From: a virus
IMG/VR virus record: IMGVR_UViG_3300025889_000656
Coordinates: 1 to 29,670 of that record
Reading direction: 5' to 3' (one strand)
DNA: 29,670 bases
Of this stretch, positions 1 through 7,587 are shown in pieces. The translations under genes and the position numbers were made by a program. Numbering within the stretch: the stretch's first letter is position 1; each line of letters opens with the position of its first letter. The notes under the pieces are model-generated. The model searched no databases, was not told the origin of the DNA, and worked only from the letters and a program-made list of their open reading frames with translations.

Positions 1-2
1 TC

Positions 3-467
3 TTTGAAAGGTACTTAACAAAGTATATTGAATTAGATATTGACAGAGTTGTGATTGAGGAGCCTTTGTTGTCCTCTAACAACGTATATACCGTTGCTAC
101 ATTACTTAGGTTTAATGGTATGATATCTAAGGTTACGGAAGAAGTTTTGGGTGTTACACCTGAGTTTATTTCATCTAACGATGCTAGACGTTACGCTTTC
201 CCTGAGTTGGAACAAGTAAGAACTCACGACAAAAAAGGTAACCCTTATAACGAAAAACAAATGAAAAATAAAAAACCTGTTTTATTTGGTGCTTATCCGT
301 GGGATGTCGATAAGAAAATGATTGTTTGGGAAAAGGTCGCTGAATTGGAACCACATATTGTTTGGGAATATACACGAAACAACACCTTAAAGAAAGAGAA
401 TTTTGACATGACAGATGCGTACGCTACCGTACTCGCAGTGTTAAATCGAGATAAATTGGGAAAATAA
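3..467 (+). CDS. RuvC-like Holliday junction resolvase, 5'-truncated by window edge
   Basis: The frame is open to the left edge, so only the C-terminal about 154 residues are visible. The piece has the look of an RNase H-fold RuvC-like resolvase. A strand ending in VVIEEP supplies an acidic residue, SNNVYTVATLLRFNGMI resembles the helix that follows it, and the C-terminal TDAYATVLAVL resembles the last RuvC helix carrying a catalytic Asp. Such enzymes cut branched DNA during phage recombination and packaging. A GTG at 51 could be read as a start, but residues before it (RYLTKYIELDIDRV) continue the same fold, so the true start lies outside the window. A strong terminator follows. The family call is by motif and could be confused with other RNase H-fold nucleases. 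Confidence 0.7.
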   Translation, partial: FERYLTKYIELDIDRVVIEEPLLSSNNVYTVATLLRFNGMISKVTEEVLGVTPEFISSNDARRYAFPELEQVRTHDKKGNPYNEKQMKNKKPVLFGAYPWDVDKKMIVWEKVAELEPHIVWEYTRNNTLKKENFDMTDAYATVLAVLNRDKLGK

Positions 468-493
468 AGTTTTGTAATTTAAAAAATTATTAG

Positions 494-522
494 AAAATCG
501 GTCTTAGTACCGATTTTTTTTT
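494..522 (+). terminator. Rho-independent terminator after the resolvase gene
   Basis: Perfect 9-bp stem AAAATCGGT (494-502) and ACCGATTTT (509-517) with a 6-nt loop, running into a T tract. It ends the resolvase transcript just before the promoter of the glycosylase gene. Confidence 0.85.
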
Positions 523-529
523 ATCTTTG
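522..529 (+). promoter_or_regulatory. Bacteroidetes-type -7 element TATCTTTG
   Basis: TATCTTTG matches the TAnnTTTG -7 consensus of the Bacteroidetes primary sigma factor. It lies 23 nt before the ATG at 553 and directly after a terminator, which is where a promoter is needed. No TTG is seen at the expected upstream spacing, so the -33 half is weak or absent. Confidence 0.6.
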
Positions 530-552
530 TACTAAACTTTAAAATAATAAAA

Positions 553-1332
553 ATGCCAGAATTAGCTGAAGTTAAAATAATGTCTGAGTACATCAATTAT
601 GTTAATCAAGAGGAAACTTTTATTGGTGTAGAGAAATCCAAAGAAAACAAAAACCCTAAAATAGAAGTACCTTATAAAAGATTTAAGGTTTCGGCTAAAA
701 GTAGAGGTAAGGAATTGATGTTGACTATTTCAGATACCACTACTGAGGAATCAAAAAACATTCTTATGGGGATGGGTATGTCAGGTAATTGGCTTTTTAT
801 AGAAGAAGGACCAACACCTAAACATGCTCATTTAGTTTTTTATACTGATTGGGGTGGTAGGTTATGTATGGTTGATTTTAGAAGGTTTTCTAGGTGGAAA
901 GAATCTAACCAATGGTCTGATAACCGTGGTCCCTGTATGTTAACTGAGTGGGATGATTTTGTCACAAATTTAGAAAATAATTGTGACAGAAAAATATTTG
1001 ATAAACCTATCTATCAACTAATGTTGGACCAAAAATATTTTAATGGAATGGGTAACTATTTAAGAGCTGAGATTTTAGATAGGGCCAATCAAAACCCATT
1101 TGTATCATCTAGAGAGGCAATCCAAAATAAACACATGTTAAAATTGTGTAAAGATATTGTTGTTGAAGCTTATCAGTTGGGTGGTGGTCAATTATCACAG
1201 TGGACTAACCCTTACTTTAACGATAAACAGACATTTAGACAATGGATGCAATGTTATACTAAGAAAGAAAAAATAAAAGATAAAAGTGGTAGGACTTTTT
1301 GGTTTGATTCAAAATTTTTAGATTTTAATTAA
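553..1332 (+). CDS. Formamidopyrimidine-DNA glycosylase / endonuclease VIII family (Fpg/Nei)
   Basis: Base-excision repair enzyme that removes oxidised bases and nicks the strand through its N-terminal proline. MPELAEVKI supplies the catalytic Pro2 and Glu3. GMGMSGNW and HLVFYTDWGGRL with DFRRFSRW match the family core, and LLDQKYFNGMGNYLRAEIL is the helix-two-turn-helix signature. The C-terminus (QWMQCYTKKEKIKDKSGR then TFWF) keeps the beta-hairpin and the DNA-contacting Arg but has only one Cys, so the usual four-Cys zinc finger is missing; this looks like the zincless finger of NEIL1-like enzymes. At 259 residues it is near normal length. It has its own promoter and is closed by a bidirectional terminator. 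Substrate (8-oxoG or oxidised pyrimidine) cannot be told from sequence. Confidence 0.9.
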   Translation: MPELAEVKIMSEYINYVNQEETFIGVEKSKENKNPKIEVPYKRFKVSAKSRGKELMLTISDTTTEESKNILMGMGMSGNWLFIEEGPTPKHAHLVFYTDWGGRLCMVDFRRFSRWKESNQWSDNRGPCMLTEWDDFVTNLENNCDRKIFDKPIYQLMLDQKYFNGMGNYLRAEILDRANQNPFVSSREAIQNKHMLKLCKDIVVEAYQLGGGQLSQWTNPYFNDKQTFRQWMQCYTKKEKIKDKSGRTFWFDSKFLDFN

Positions 1333-1334
1333 AT

Positions 1335-1361
1335 AAAAACCCCTCACATGAGGGGTTTTTT
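1335..1361. terminator. Bidirectional terminator between convergent genes
   Basis: CCCCTC and GAGGGG arms around ACAT, flanked by A5 on the left and T6 on the right. It serves both the glycosylase gene (plus) and the ParB-like gene (minus), whose stop codon is at 1366. Confidence 0.85.
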
Positions 1362-1365
1362 GTTT

Positions 1366-2277
1366 TTAGTCGTTATGTATAAAGTATTTGGTTTTCTTAC
1401 CAATAACTGTTTTACCGATTAACCTTTTCTTTTGACTTTTATTGTAAACATCAACTAACAACTCTTTATAAGTTTCATCATTACCATAGTTTTTGTAGTC
1501 TATATCACTCCTATAAAGATTTATATGTTTTAATAATATCTCAGTATCTCTATCGGACCAACCGTCTATAGACTCAATCAAACTTAATATAGACCTAACA
1601 TATCTCCTTACGTTAATATTTAGTGGTAATGTATCTTCTTTCATGAATTGTTTAAGTAATTCACACTTAATCACAGTGTTATTGTAATCATTTTCACTAA
1701 TATTTAAAGTACCGTTTTTAAAATCTTTAGTAACTTTACTAGTCCAACCTGTAGCTATAAACAATATATCTGAAAACGTTAAAACTCTAACCGATTCATC
1801 TTCACAGTTTGAACCGTAAGAGTCAATTAATTTTTTTAATCTGTGATAAGACTGATAATCTTTTTCAGATTCTTCGTTAGTATATTTTTTTAAGAAATCT
1901 TTTAAAACCCAAACTTCTGAAGCGGTATTCATTAAAGATATATCATCAACAACTAAATTATTGTTCACAATAAAATCAATAGGTTGACTTAATTTAACCA
2001 AAGACTCGAATCTATGTTGACCTTCGTAAATATAGTAATAACCATCTTCGTGTTGTTTTACTAAAATTGTTGAAGCACCAAAAATGTTTTTTTGACTTAG
2101 AGACGAAATAAGTTTGTTTTTATTTTTTAATGAGATATCCCTGTTTGATGTCAGGAATCTAAATAGATTGTAATTGTAAGTTCTTAAAATTTGTCCTACC
2201 TCTTTAACACCGAATGTGTCTTTTAGCATTTGTTCTGTAACCATTTCGGCGGTTAAACCATTTTCTAAATTTTCCAT
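1366..2277 (-). CDS. ParB/sulfiredoxin-fold domain protein
   Basis: A 303-residue protein. Around residues 60-100 it has the ParB/Srx-like core: a strand ending ASTILVKQ, then YYYIYEGQHRFESLVKL, where GQHR matches the conserved G-x-H-R nucleotide-binding motif of ParB-like domains. The remaining two thirds is mostly helical and charged and is not recognised. In phages, stand-alone ParB-like proteins are usually called nucleases or DNA-binding proteins, and CTP binding is known for true ParB, but neither activity is proven here. No ParA partner is visible. The gene is alone on the minus strand with its own upstream region, which holds a perfect inverted repeat 20 nt from the start codon. Confidence 0.7.
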   Translation of the reverse strand: MENLENGLTAEMVTEQMLKDTFGVKEVGQILRTYNYNLFRFLTSNRDISLKNKNKLISSLSQKNIFGASTILVKQHEDGYYYIYEGQHRFESLVKLSQPIDFIVNNNLVVDDISLMNTASEVWVLKDFLKKYTNEESEKDYQSYHRLKKLIDSYGSNCEDESVRVLTFSDILFIATGWTSKVTKDFKNGTLNISENDYNNTVIKCELLKQFMKEDTLPLNINVRRYVRSILSLIESIDGWSDRDTEILLKHINLYRSDIDYKNYGNDETYKELLVDVYNKSQKKRLIGKTVIGKKTKYFIHND

Positions 2278-2296
2278 ATTTTTATTTTTTTTTATT

Positions 2297-2310
2297 AGAC
2301 CCTTGGGTCT
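2297..2310. repeat. Short perfect inverted repeat AGACCC-TT-GGGTCT
   Basis: Six-base arms with a 2-nt centre, 20 nt upstream of the ParB-like gene on the minus strand. It could be an operator for that protein or a hairpin at the 5' end of its mRNA. Followed in the minus-strand direction by an A-rich leader, so it is not a typical terminator for that gene. Confidence 0.5.
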
Positions 2311-2313
2311 CGT

Positions 2314-2327
2314 TTATTATTTATATC
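2314..2327 (+). promoter_or_regulatory. AT-rich promoter-like motif TTATTTATAT
   Basis: One copy of the recurring TATTTATA-containing motif found in the gaps before several genes in this window (14219, 15252, 17951, 22084, 29021 and, on the minus strand, about 28948). It precedes the gene at 2364 in the divergent gap. Function is inferred only from recurrence and placement. Confidence 0.35.
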
Positions 2328-2363
2328 CTAATTTTATGTTAAATAATTGGATTGTGAAGGTTT

Positions 2364-2735
2364 ATGGTTATTTTTTTTATTGCCAATTCAAATAAATTAC
2401 TTATATTTGAATGTATTAAAAATTATAATATGGGAGAATATAAAGATTATATGGGTAATAAGTTATACCCTAAGTTTTATTTAGGTGGTTTTAATAATGA
2501 AATAACTATTTGTGGTTTATATGTTGAAAGGAAACACTTACCTAAGTGGTTACCTGATTTTATTAGGTTAAAAAGAGTTTTTTGGTCGGTAACTACGGAT
2601 AACTTAGAAAAAGTCAATAAATGGGGTGAAGAGGATTTCAAATCACTGATATTAGATACGATTTATTCGTATAGTAATTCACATAATGTAGTTAGTAATA
2701 AATTAAAAAACATCAATAAAAAATACTTCAAATAA
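2364..2735 (+). CDS. Hypothetical protein
   Basis: A 123-residue protein not assigned to a family. The first 22 residues are hydrophobic (MVIFFIANSNKLLIFECI), after which comes a second possible start, MGEYKDYMGNKL, at 2430; the body then reads like a small soluble alpha/beta protein with WLPDFIRLKRVFW in the middle. If 2364 is right, the N-terminus could be a weak membrane anchor; if 2430 is right, the protein is about 101 residues and cytosolic. The stop codon overlaps the start of the next gene by one base (TAATG), which supports translation as one unit. Confidence 0.65.
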   Translation: MVIFFIANSNKLLIFECIKNYNMGEYKDYMGNKLYPKFYLGGFNNEITICGLYVERKHLPKWLPDFIRLKRVFWSVTTDNLEKVNKWGEEDFKSLILDTIYSYSNSHNVVSNKLKNINKKYFK

Positions 2736-2935
2736 TGACAGACAATAACAAAACAACAGGTGGAATTGGATTAGGAACTTTATTATTCTTAATATTTTTG
2801 GTAATGAAGTTGGCAGGAATCGGAAGTGTGGCTAACTGGTCATGGTGGTGGGTAACAGCACCCTTATGGATACCAGCAGCAATAGTAGTAGGTCTTGGGT
2901 TGCTAGTTTTAATTATAACTGTTATAAAAAATTAG
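2735..2935 (+). CDS. Small two-helix membrane protein, Fragile-X-F (TMEM185)-like
   Basis: A 66-residue protein with two hydrophobic segments (about 13-30 and 41-63) joined by a tryptophan-rich turn NWSWWWVTAPLWIP. This pattern is typical of the small phage and bacterial proteins annotated as transmembrane Fragile-X-F proteins. It may sit in the inner membrane; a holin role is conceivable by size and topology, but its place next to unknown genes, not the lysis genes, argues against assuming it. Its start overlaps the previous stop by one base. Confidence 0.75.
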   Translation: MTDNNKTTGGIGLGTLLFLIFLVMKLAGIGSVANWSWWWVTAPLWIPAAIVVGLGLLVLIITVIKN

Positions 2936-2939
2936 AAAA

Positions 2940-3065
2940 ATGAACAGAAAACACCTAACTAATCTAATGAAAAAGATTAAAAACATGGATGAAGCAACAA
3001 AAGTAAACTTATGTATCATCGGTTTTGGTATCATATTACTTTTACTAATAAAACACATTAAATAA
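2940..3065 (+). CDS. Very small single-helix membrane protein
   Basis: A 41-codon reading frame beginning at an ATG 5 nt after the preceding stop. A lysine-rich N-terminal half is followed by one hydrophobic helix (VNLCIIGFGIILLLLIKHI). Spacing, the A-rich sequence before the ATG and the membrane segment next to another membrane protein support a real gene, but it is short and no family is recognised. Confidence 0.55.
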   Translation: MNRKHLTNLMKKIKNMDEATKVNLCIIGFGIILLLLIKHIK

Positions 3066-3082
3066 CTAAAACAATTAAGAGA

Positions 3083-3559
3083 ATGACAAATAAAAAAATT
3101 AAAAAACTAGAGTGTCTGTATGAAGAGGCAAAATTTTACACGAATTTATACTACTCAACTGACGATGAAGATAAAAAAAGAACTTTTGTGTCGCATTTTA
3201 GGAGTCCTATTTTTGATGAGACTAATGTAAAAATATTTAAAAAACCTTATATTAGTTTAGCGGCTTACAACGGAGATGGTCCTATAACGGATGAGCATTG
3301 TAACGGTAGGACTAATATGGCTAAAGTTATTTTTGAAAAAATACATAGTGGTGACATAAATAATTTTGATGAGTTCTTACAATTTTTAATAGATTACGGT
3401 TATACTATAAAGATACTAAGAGGAGAAAATACTAGAGTAAAAACTTATTTAGAACAAAATACTGATAAAAATTTTATAGAGGCTTATAGTGATTTAGGTA
3501 TTGTTCTTTGTGATTTAAACGGTAACGTTGTTGAGGAACCTAATTTACTAATACTATAA
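3083..3559 (+). CDS. Hypothetical protein
   Basis: A 158-residue protein, cytosolic by composition, with no recognised domain. The middle contains YNGDGPITDEHCNGRTNMAK, a polar loop with possible metal or nucleotide ligands, and the rest is acidic alpha/beta sequence. It lies 17 nt after the small membrane gene and 43 nt before the primase gene, in the same direction. No function is proposed. Confidence 0.75.
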   Translation: MTNKKIKKLECLYEEAKFYTNLYYSTDDEDKKRTFVSHFRSPIFDETNVKIFKKPYISLAAYNGDGPITDEHCNGRTNMAKVIFEKIHSGDINNFDEFLQFLIDYGYTIKILRGENTRVKTYLEQNTDKNFIEAYSDLGIVLCDLNGNVVEEPNLLIL

Positions 3560-3602
3560 ACAAACACTTCAAACTTAAAAACAAAAGTATTATAATTAGT
3601 GT

Positions 3603-4568
3603 ATGGAAAACAAATCCCTTTTACTAACTTTAATAACTGAAGTTTTAGGTAGACCTAAAAAATCAAACAAACACAGAGGACAATATTCATTTATTTGTCC
3701 TACTTGTGCTGCTGAAAAAGACGACAACTACGATAAAGCTAAACTTGAGGTAAATGTTAAAAGGGGTGTTTATAAATGTTGGGTTTGTCATGAATCACAC
3801 GATACCCACGGTTCTATAAAAAAATTATTAAGTAAGTTTGGTGGACCTAGTGTTTGGAAGAAAGCTAAAAAACTAGGTATTGATTTTAGTAAGGATACTA
3901 GGAAAATAACTGAAATAACAATTGAAAATTTACATTTACCAAAAGGTTTTATTCGTTTTGAAGATTCCAACTCTAATACGATGGTACACAAACAAGGATG
4001 GAATTATTTAACCAAACAACGTAAACTAACCCCTGAAACCATATATAAACACCAAATGGGTTATACTTTAGATGAAGAGTATTCTAATCGTATCATAATA
4101 CCATCTTATAATGAAAAAGGTGAGTTAAATTACTTCACAGCACGTAGTTGGTTACCATATAGTAAACTAAGATACAAAAACCCTGAAGTCCCTAGAGAAA
4201 CGATTATATTCAACGAACACCTAATAAATTGGGATGGGACTGTTTATTTGGTTGAGGGACCATTAGACCATGTTGTAGTTCATAACTCAATACCGTTGTT
4301 GGGTAAAGATATACCTGATAAGTTAGTTAAAACTTTAATGGATAAATGTACTGGTCACATTGTTGTTTTGTTAGATGGTGAAGAAAAAGTGTGGGATACA
4401 GCTAAACGTATTTACTCTAAAATAAACATGGGTAAATTATACGGTAAGGTTAGAATAATAAAATTACACGACAACATGGATATCGGTGAAGTAAATGAAA
4501 AGTTCGGTAGAAAAGGTGTTGTTGAAGCATTACGTACACAATTTAAATTAAAAGAAAGTAAGATATGA
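3603..4568 (+). CDS. DNA primase (zinc finger plus TOPRIM)
   Basis: Makes RNA primers for lagging-strand synthesis. The N-terminus has a CPTC...CWVC zinc ribbon (Cys32, 35, 59, 62). A central domain follows, then a TOPRIM segment with the conserved glutamate in VYLVEGPLDHVVVHN and the second acidic cluster in HIVVLLDGEEKVWDTAK. Canonical TOPRIM has DxD at the second site; here the visible acids are D-G-E-E, a mild departure. Length (321 aa) is close to that of T4 gp61-type primases. It opens the replication operon: the next gene overlaps it by 4 bp (ATGA). No helicase of the DnaB type lies beside it in this window. Confidence 0.88.
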   Translation: MENKSLLLTLITEVLGRPKKSNKHRGQYSFICPTCAAEKDDNYDKAKLEVNVKRGVYKCWVCHESHDTHGSIKKLLSKFGGPSVWKKAKKLGIDFSKDTRKITEITIENLHLPKGFIRFEDSNSNTMVHKQGWNYLTKQRKLTPETIYKHQMGYTLDEEYSNRIIIPSYNEKGELNYFTARSWLPYSKLRYKNPEVPRETIIFNEHLINWDGTVYLVEGPLDHVVVHNSIPLLGKDIPDKLVKTLMDKCTGHIVVLLDGEEKVWDTAKRIYSKINMGKLYGKVRIIKLHDNMDIGEVNEKFGRKGVVEALRTQFKLKESKI

Positions 4569-5212
4569 GTTATTTGGTAGCTAATTTACCCCCTGTTGAA
4601 TGTTATATTAAAAAAGAATACCTATATGATTTTGAGAAAGGTCATGGTGAGTTTGAACCTTGTTATTGGGTTTCAGTAAAATCTATAAAAGGTAAGGCTT
4701 TATATATTGAATCACTTTTAACAAATTATGGGGCGTTATATGATAAATTACCGATTTCAGCTTACGTTTGGAAAACTGATATTAAAAAAGATGAACAATT
4801 ACCGTTAGATTTTTTGGAAATATGGGACGCGTTTAGTTATAATATAACGGTCATTGAAAAATCCACTCTATCAAAATTAGATTGTCAGGTTTATATGAAA
4901 GATAAAAAGTTTCATAAAGGACAATATATGTTTACAATAGATAGTTGTCACTCAGAACCTAATGAGTTAGATGTTAGTTTATCACAAACACCAAACGAAC
5001 ATAAATCATTCAATATAATTAAGATGGATAACGGACAGTTTGCTGCACAACCAAATAATAGGGTTTTATTCCATGACCAATCCTTAACACCGAAAGGCAT
5101 AACCAAACCCGATTTTAAAGTTTCAACACATGAATTTGTGTGTGAACAAGGTCATAAATGGGTGGCTGACGATAGTTATTTTTATGAAATAGAAGAAAGA
5201 GATGGGATTTAA
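4565..5212 (+). CDS. Conserved phage hypothetical protein
   Basis: A 215-residue protein starting MSYLVANLPPVECYI. It resembles a protein that recurs in large marine myophages (recollection, not verified), but no enzymatic motif is seen. It has a C-terminal portion with QPNNRVLFHDQSLTPKG and VSTHEFVCEQGHKW, rich in conserved-looking aromatic and His/Cys residues. Translation is coupled to primase by an ATGA overlap and it overlaps the next gene by 11 bp. Position between primase and a nuclease suggests a role in DNA metabolism, by context only. Confidence 0.8.
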   Translation: MSYLVANLPPVECYIKKEYLYDFEKGHGEFEPCYWVSVKSIKGKALYIESLLTNYGALYDKLPISAYVWKTDIKKDEQLPLDFLEIWDAFSYNITVIEKSTLSKLDCQVYMKDKKFHKGQYMFTIDSCHSEPNELDVSLSQTPNEHKSFNIIKMDNGQFAAQPNNRVLFHDQSLTPKGITKPDFKVSTHEFVCEQGHKWVADDSYFYEIEERDGI

Positions 5213-5402
5213 TAAAAGGTTTATAACTGAAGATAGTTTAAGACAGATATATAAAAATGATGGGTATCAGTTTTTAGTAGATAATATAACTAAACCTGAT
5301 GCTTTATACATTGGCGACGAGTTCTCAGAGAAAATAGTTGATTTGGTTTACAAAGGTGACTCTGAGGATGAAATAAAAAAAATAATGGAAGAAAATGGGT
5401 AA
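5202..5402 (+). CDS. Small hypothetical protein
   Basis: A 66-residue acidic protein (MGFNKRFITEDSLRQIYKND...). It overlaps the end of the preceding gene by 11 bp, the kind of coupling seen throughout this operon. No domain is recognised. It is likely soluble and helical. Confidence 0.65.
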   Translation: MGFNKRFITEDSLRQIYKNDGYQFLVDNITKPDALYIGDEFSEKIVDLVYKGDSEDEIKKIMEENG

Positions 5403-5428
5403 TAGAGAAGAATTAAAAACATTATTAA

Positions 5429-6376
5429 ATGACAAGGGAAAAACTACTTAATATATCTAAGGAAATACGTGAGATTGTTGATGAAAAACAAAAAGAGTTA
5501 GAACTTTCATTTATTGAGGACACTCACACTTATTATATTAAGGATTTGGATGGTAAGATAACTACTAAAATGCCAAGTGTTTCTTCGGTAATAAAACATT
5601 TTTACACACCTTTTGATGATATTAGTAAGTCCTATGATTTATCTCAAGGTTGTTTAATGACACAAGACGATATACTAAAAGGGTGGAAAGCTAGTGCTGA
5701 CTACGCAACCAATAAAGGTTCAAGGGTTCACTACATTTTAGAAATGAAACTATTAGAACAATATGGTTCTTATAAAGAAGTAAGACAACCCATTTTTGAG
5801 TGTGATGAAAAACAAACATCTGATGGTGACATCATGATTCAAGCTGGTATGGATTTTATAAAAGAAATGCATAGTAGAGGTGCTGTTCTTTTAGATACCG
5901 AAATGGTTTTAGGTAGTGCTAGGTTAGGTTATACAGGCCAACCCGATAAAGTTTGGTTGATGTTGGATAAAAATGGTAATTTAGGTTTTGTAATCACAGA
6001 CTGGAAAACGAATAAGCCTGAAAACTTTGAAGTAAAACCATTCACTGAGAAGATGTTATCACCGTTCCAAGACTATTATGATACAGCATTAAACCATTAT
6101 ATGATACAATTACCACTTTACGGTAGATTATTGTTAGATATGTTAAAAGGTACTAAATACGAGGACATAAAGTTCTTTGGTTGTGTTATAGTTCACCTAA
6201 TGAGTGAAGGTGTACACAAATACGTTGAATACAGAGTTCCTAACGAATTTAAAAACATAGTCCTTACAATGAACCCATTACCTAGAACAAAAGAAGTTGA
6301 GGAATATAAAAAAGAATACGAGTTTAAGAGTAAAAACAGGTTATTTAATTTGGATATGTACTTAGGATTGGTTTAA
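5429..6376 (+). CDS. PD-(D/E)XK nuclease, RecB/Cas4-like
   Basis: A 315-residue protein of the RecB-like exonuclease superfamily. The sequence shows GSRVHYILE (the G-x-x-x-H motif typical of RecB-like nucleases), an acidic residue in DTEMVLGSARLGYTGQPDKV (motif II), and VITDWKTNKP (D-x-K, motif III), in the right order. The Tyr-rich helix QDYYDTALNHYMIQLPLYG fits motif IV, usually Q-x-x-x-Y. Such enzymes degrade or process DNA ends. Its place between primase and the SbcD/SbcC genes fits recombination or host-DNA breakdown. No Cas4-type four-Cys iron-sulfur cluster is seen, so it is not a Cas4 proper. Confidence 0.85.
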   Translation: MTREKLLNISKEIREIVDEKQKELELSFIEDTHTYYIKDLDGKITTKMPSVSSVIKHFYTPFDDISKSYDLSQGCLMTQDDILKGWKASADYATNKGSRVHYILEMKLLEQYGSYKEVRQPIFECDEKQTSDGDIMIQAGMDFIKEMHSRGAVLLDTEMVLGSARLGYTGQPDKVWLMLDKNGNLGFVITDWKTNKPENFEVKPFTEKMLSPFQDYYDTALNHYMIQLPLYGRLLLDMLKGTKYEDIKFFGCVIVHLMSEGVHKYVEYRVPNEFKNIVLTMNPLPRTKEVEEYKKEYEFKSKNRLFNLDMYLGLV

Positions 6377-6432
6377 TTTAAAATCAATATTCACTTAAAC
6401 AATAAAATTATTTAAATTTAAAAATAAAAAAC

Positions 6433-7587
6433 ATGAGTAATAAACAAGAATTTGAGATTAAATTAAACGAGGAAGAAACATACGGATTGGTTTCAACTCT
6501 AACAAACTTTTACGAAAACTTAGATACAATCCAAGATTATTTTTTAGAGAGAAAGAAAGAAAAGGTTTTGGATATGGAATGGGAAGAATATGCTGAAGAG
6601 TTCTTTAATGATTTATCTATTGAACCTAAGGATATGGATATTAGTGTTGAGATTATTGATGGTAAAACTTTCACACCATCAACACAAATCGTAACTTCAT
6701 TACCTTTAGAATCACAAATTGGTAGGCAGATTACTATGGGTGTTAGAGAAAATAAAACTAACAAATGGTTAGGTTTTATTAGATTAGCTTCACCTGTGTT
6801 ATCTATTAAACCACGTAACGAGTTATTCGGTGGTAAAATTATGGCTACACAGGTAAATAGAAGTATGTTTAACGGAGCTATTATTGTTCCTGTACAACCA
6901 TTTGGATATAACGCTTTGGGTGGTAAGTTATTAGCTCTAATTTCTTCATCACATTTAGCTAGAGATTTATGGAAAGAAAAATATGGTGATAAGGTTGAAC
7001 CTTGTTTTATGGAAACAACTTCTTTGTATGGTGATATTAAAGGTGTCTCACAGTATGACGGTTTAAAACCTTTCGTAAGATATGGTTCTATGACTGAATC
7101 TGACTTGTTCTTATTCCCTAGTGAAGAAATTTATATGACAATCAGAGATTATTTAAGACCTATATACGGTAAAGAAGAATGGGGTGGTAATTTGGTTGAC
7201 CCAGGTCCATCAGGTCCAAAGATGAGAGAATTTAATAAGATTATTTCTATCCTTAAAAACCATTTAAGAGTTTTTAGTAAAAGAAGATATGAGGATTTCC
7301 ATAAATTCACTAAAGAAAAGATGAAAGCCAAAACTAAGAAAAGGTATTATTACACTAATTTTGGTTATGATAATGTTGTAGAACATGTTATGTCTAATGG
7401 TGAAATACCACTTAGGAAAAGGGATAACTACGATAGATATTCTCTAGAGAGTGTTATTGAGTTTTGGAGAAATAAAGCACAAAAACGTTTTGATAAATTA
7501 AAAGAAGAGGGTAGACTTAGAAACGAGTTAGAGATTTACACAACAGAAACTCTAAATAGTGAACAACAAATTGATATGGTGAGGTAA
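6433..7587 (+). CDS. DruA-like (DUF4338-like) protein
   Basis: A 384-residue protein with a central block like DUF4338, the domain of the Druantia defence protein DruA: KWLGFIRLASPVLSI, then NRSMFNGAIIVPVQPFGYNA, LGGKLLAL, a W-x-x-K-Y-G segment, and METTSLYGDIKGVSQYDGLK. The order N-R-S-x-F, long hydrophobic strand, LGGKLLAL, E-T-x-S matches that family as I know it. The C-terminal quarter is very basic (KFTKEKMKAKTKKRYYY), suggesting nucleic-acid binding. The biochemical activity of the domain is not settled. Here it sits in a phage replication operon with no other Druantia genes, so a DNA-metabolism role is more likely than defence. The stop overlaps the next start (TAATG). Confidence 0.6.
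   Translation: MSNKQEFEIKLNEEETYGLVSTLTNFYENLDTIQDYFLERKKEKVLDMEWEEYAEEFFNDLSIEPKDMDISVEIIDGKTFTPSTQIVTSLPLESQIGRQITMGVRENKTNKWLGFIRLASPVLSIKPRNELFGGKIMATQVNRSMFNGAIIVPVQPFGYNALGGKLLALISSSHLARDLWKEKYGDKVEPCFMETTSLYGDIKGVSQYDGLKPFVRYGSMTESDLFLFPSEEIYMTIRDYLRPIYGKEEWGGNLVDPGPSGPKMREFNKIISILKNHLRVFSKRRYEDFHKFTKEKMKAKTKKRYYYTNFGYDNVVEHVMSNGEIPLRKRDNYDRYSLESVIEFWRNKAQKRFDKLKEEGRLRNELEIYTTETLNSEQQIDMVR

Noticed and set aside
5395-5452. Short frame MGNREELKTLLNDKG between two genes
   Set aside because: Only 18 codons and overlapping the nuclease start; not supported as a gene.
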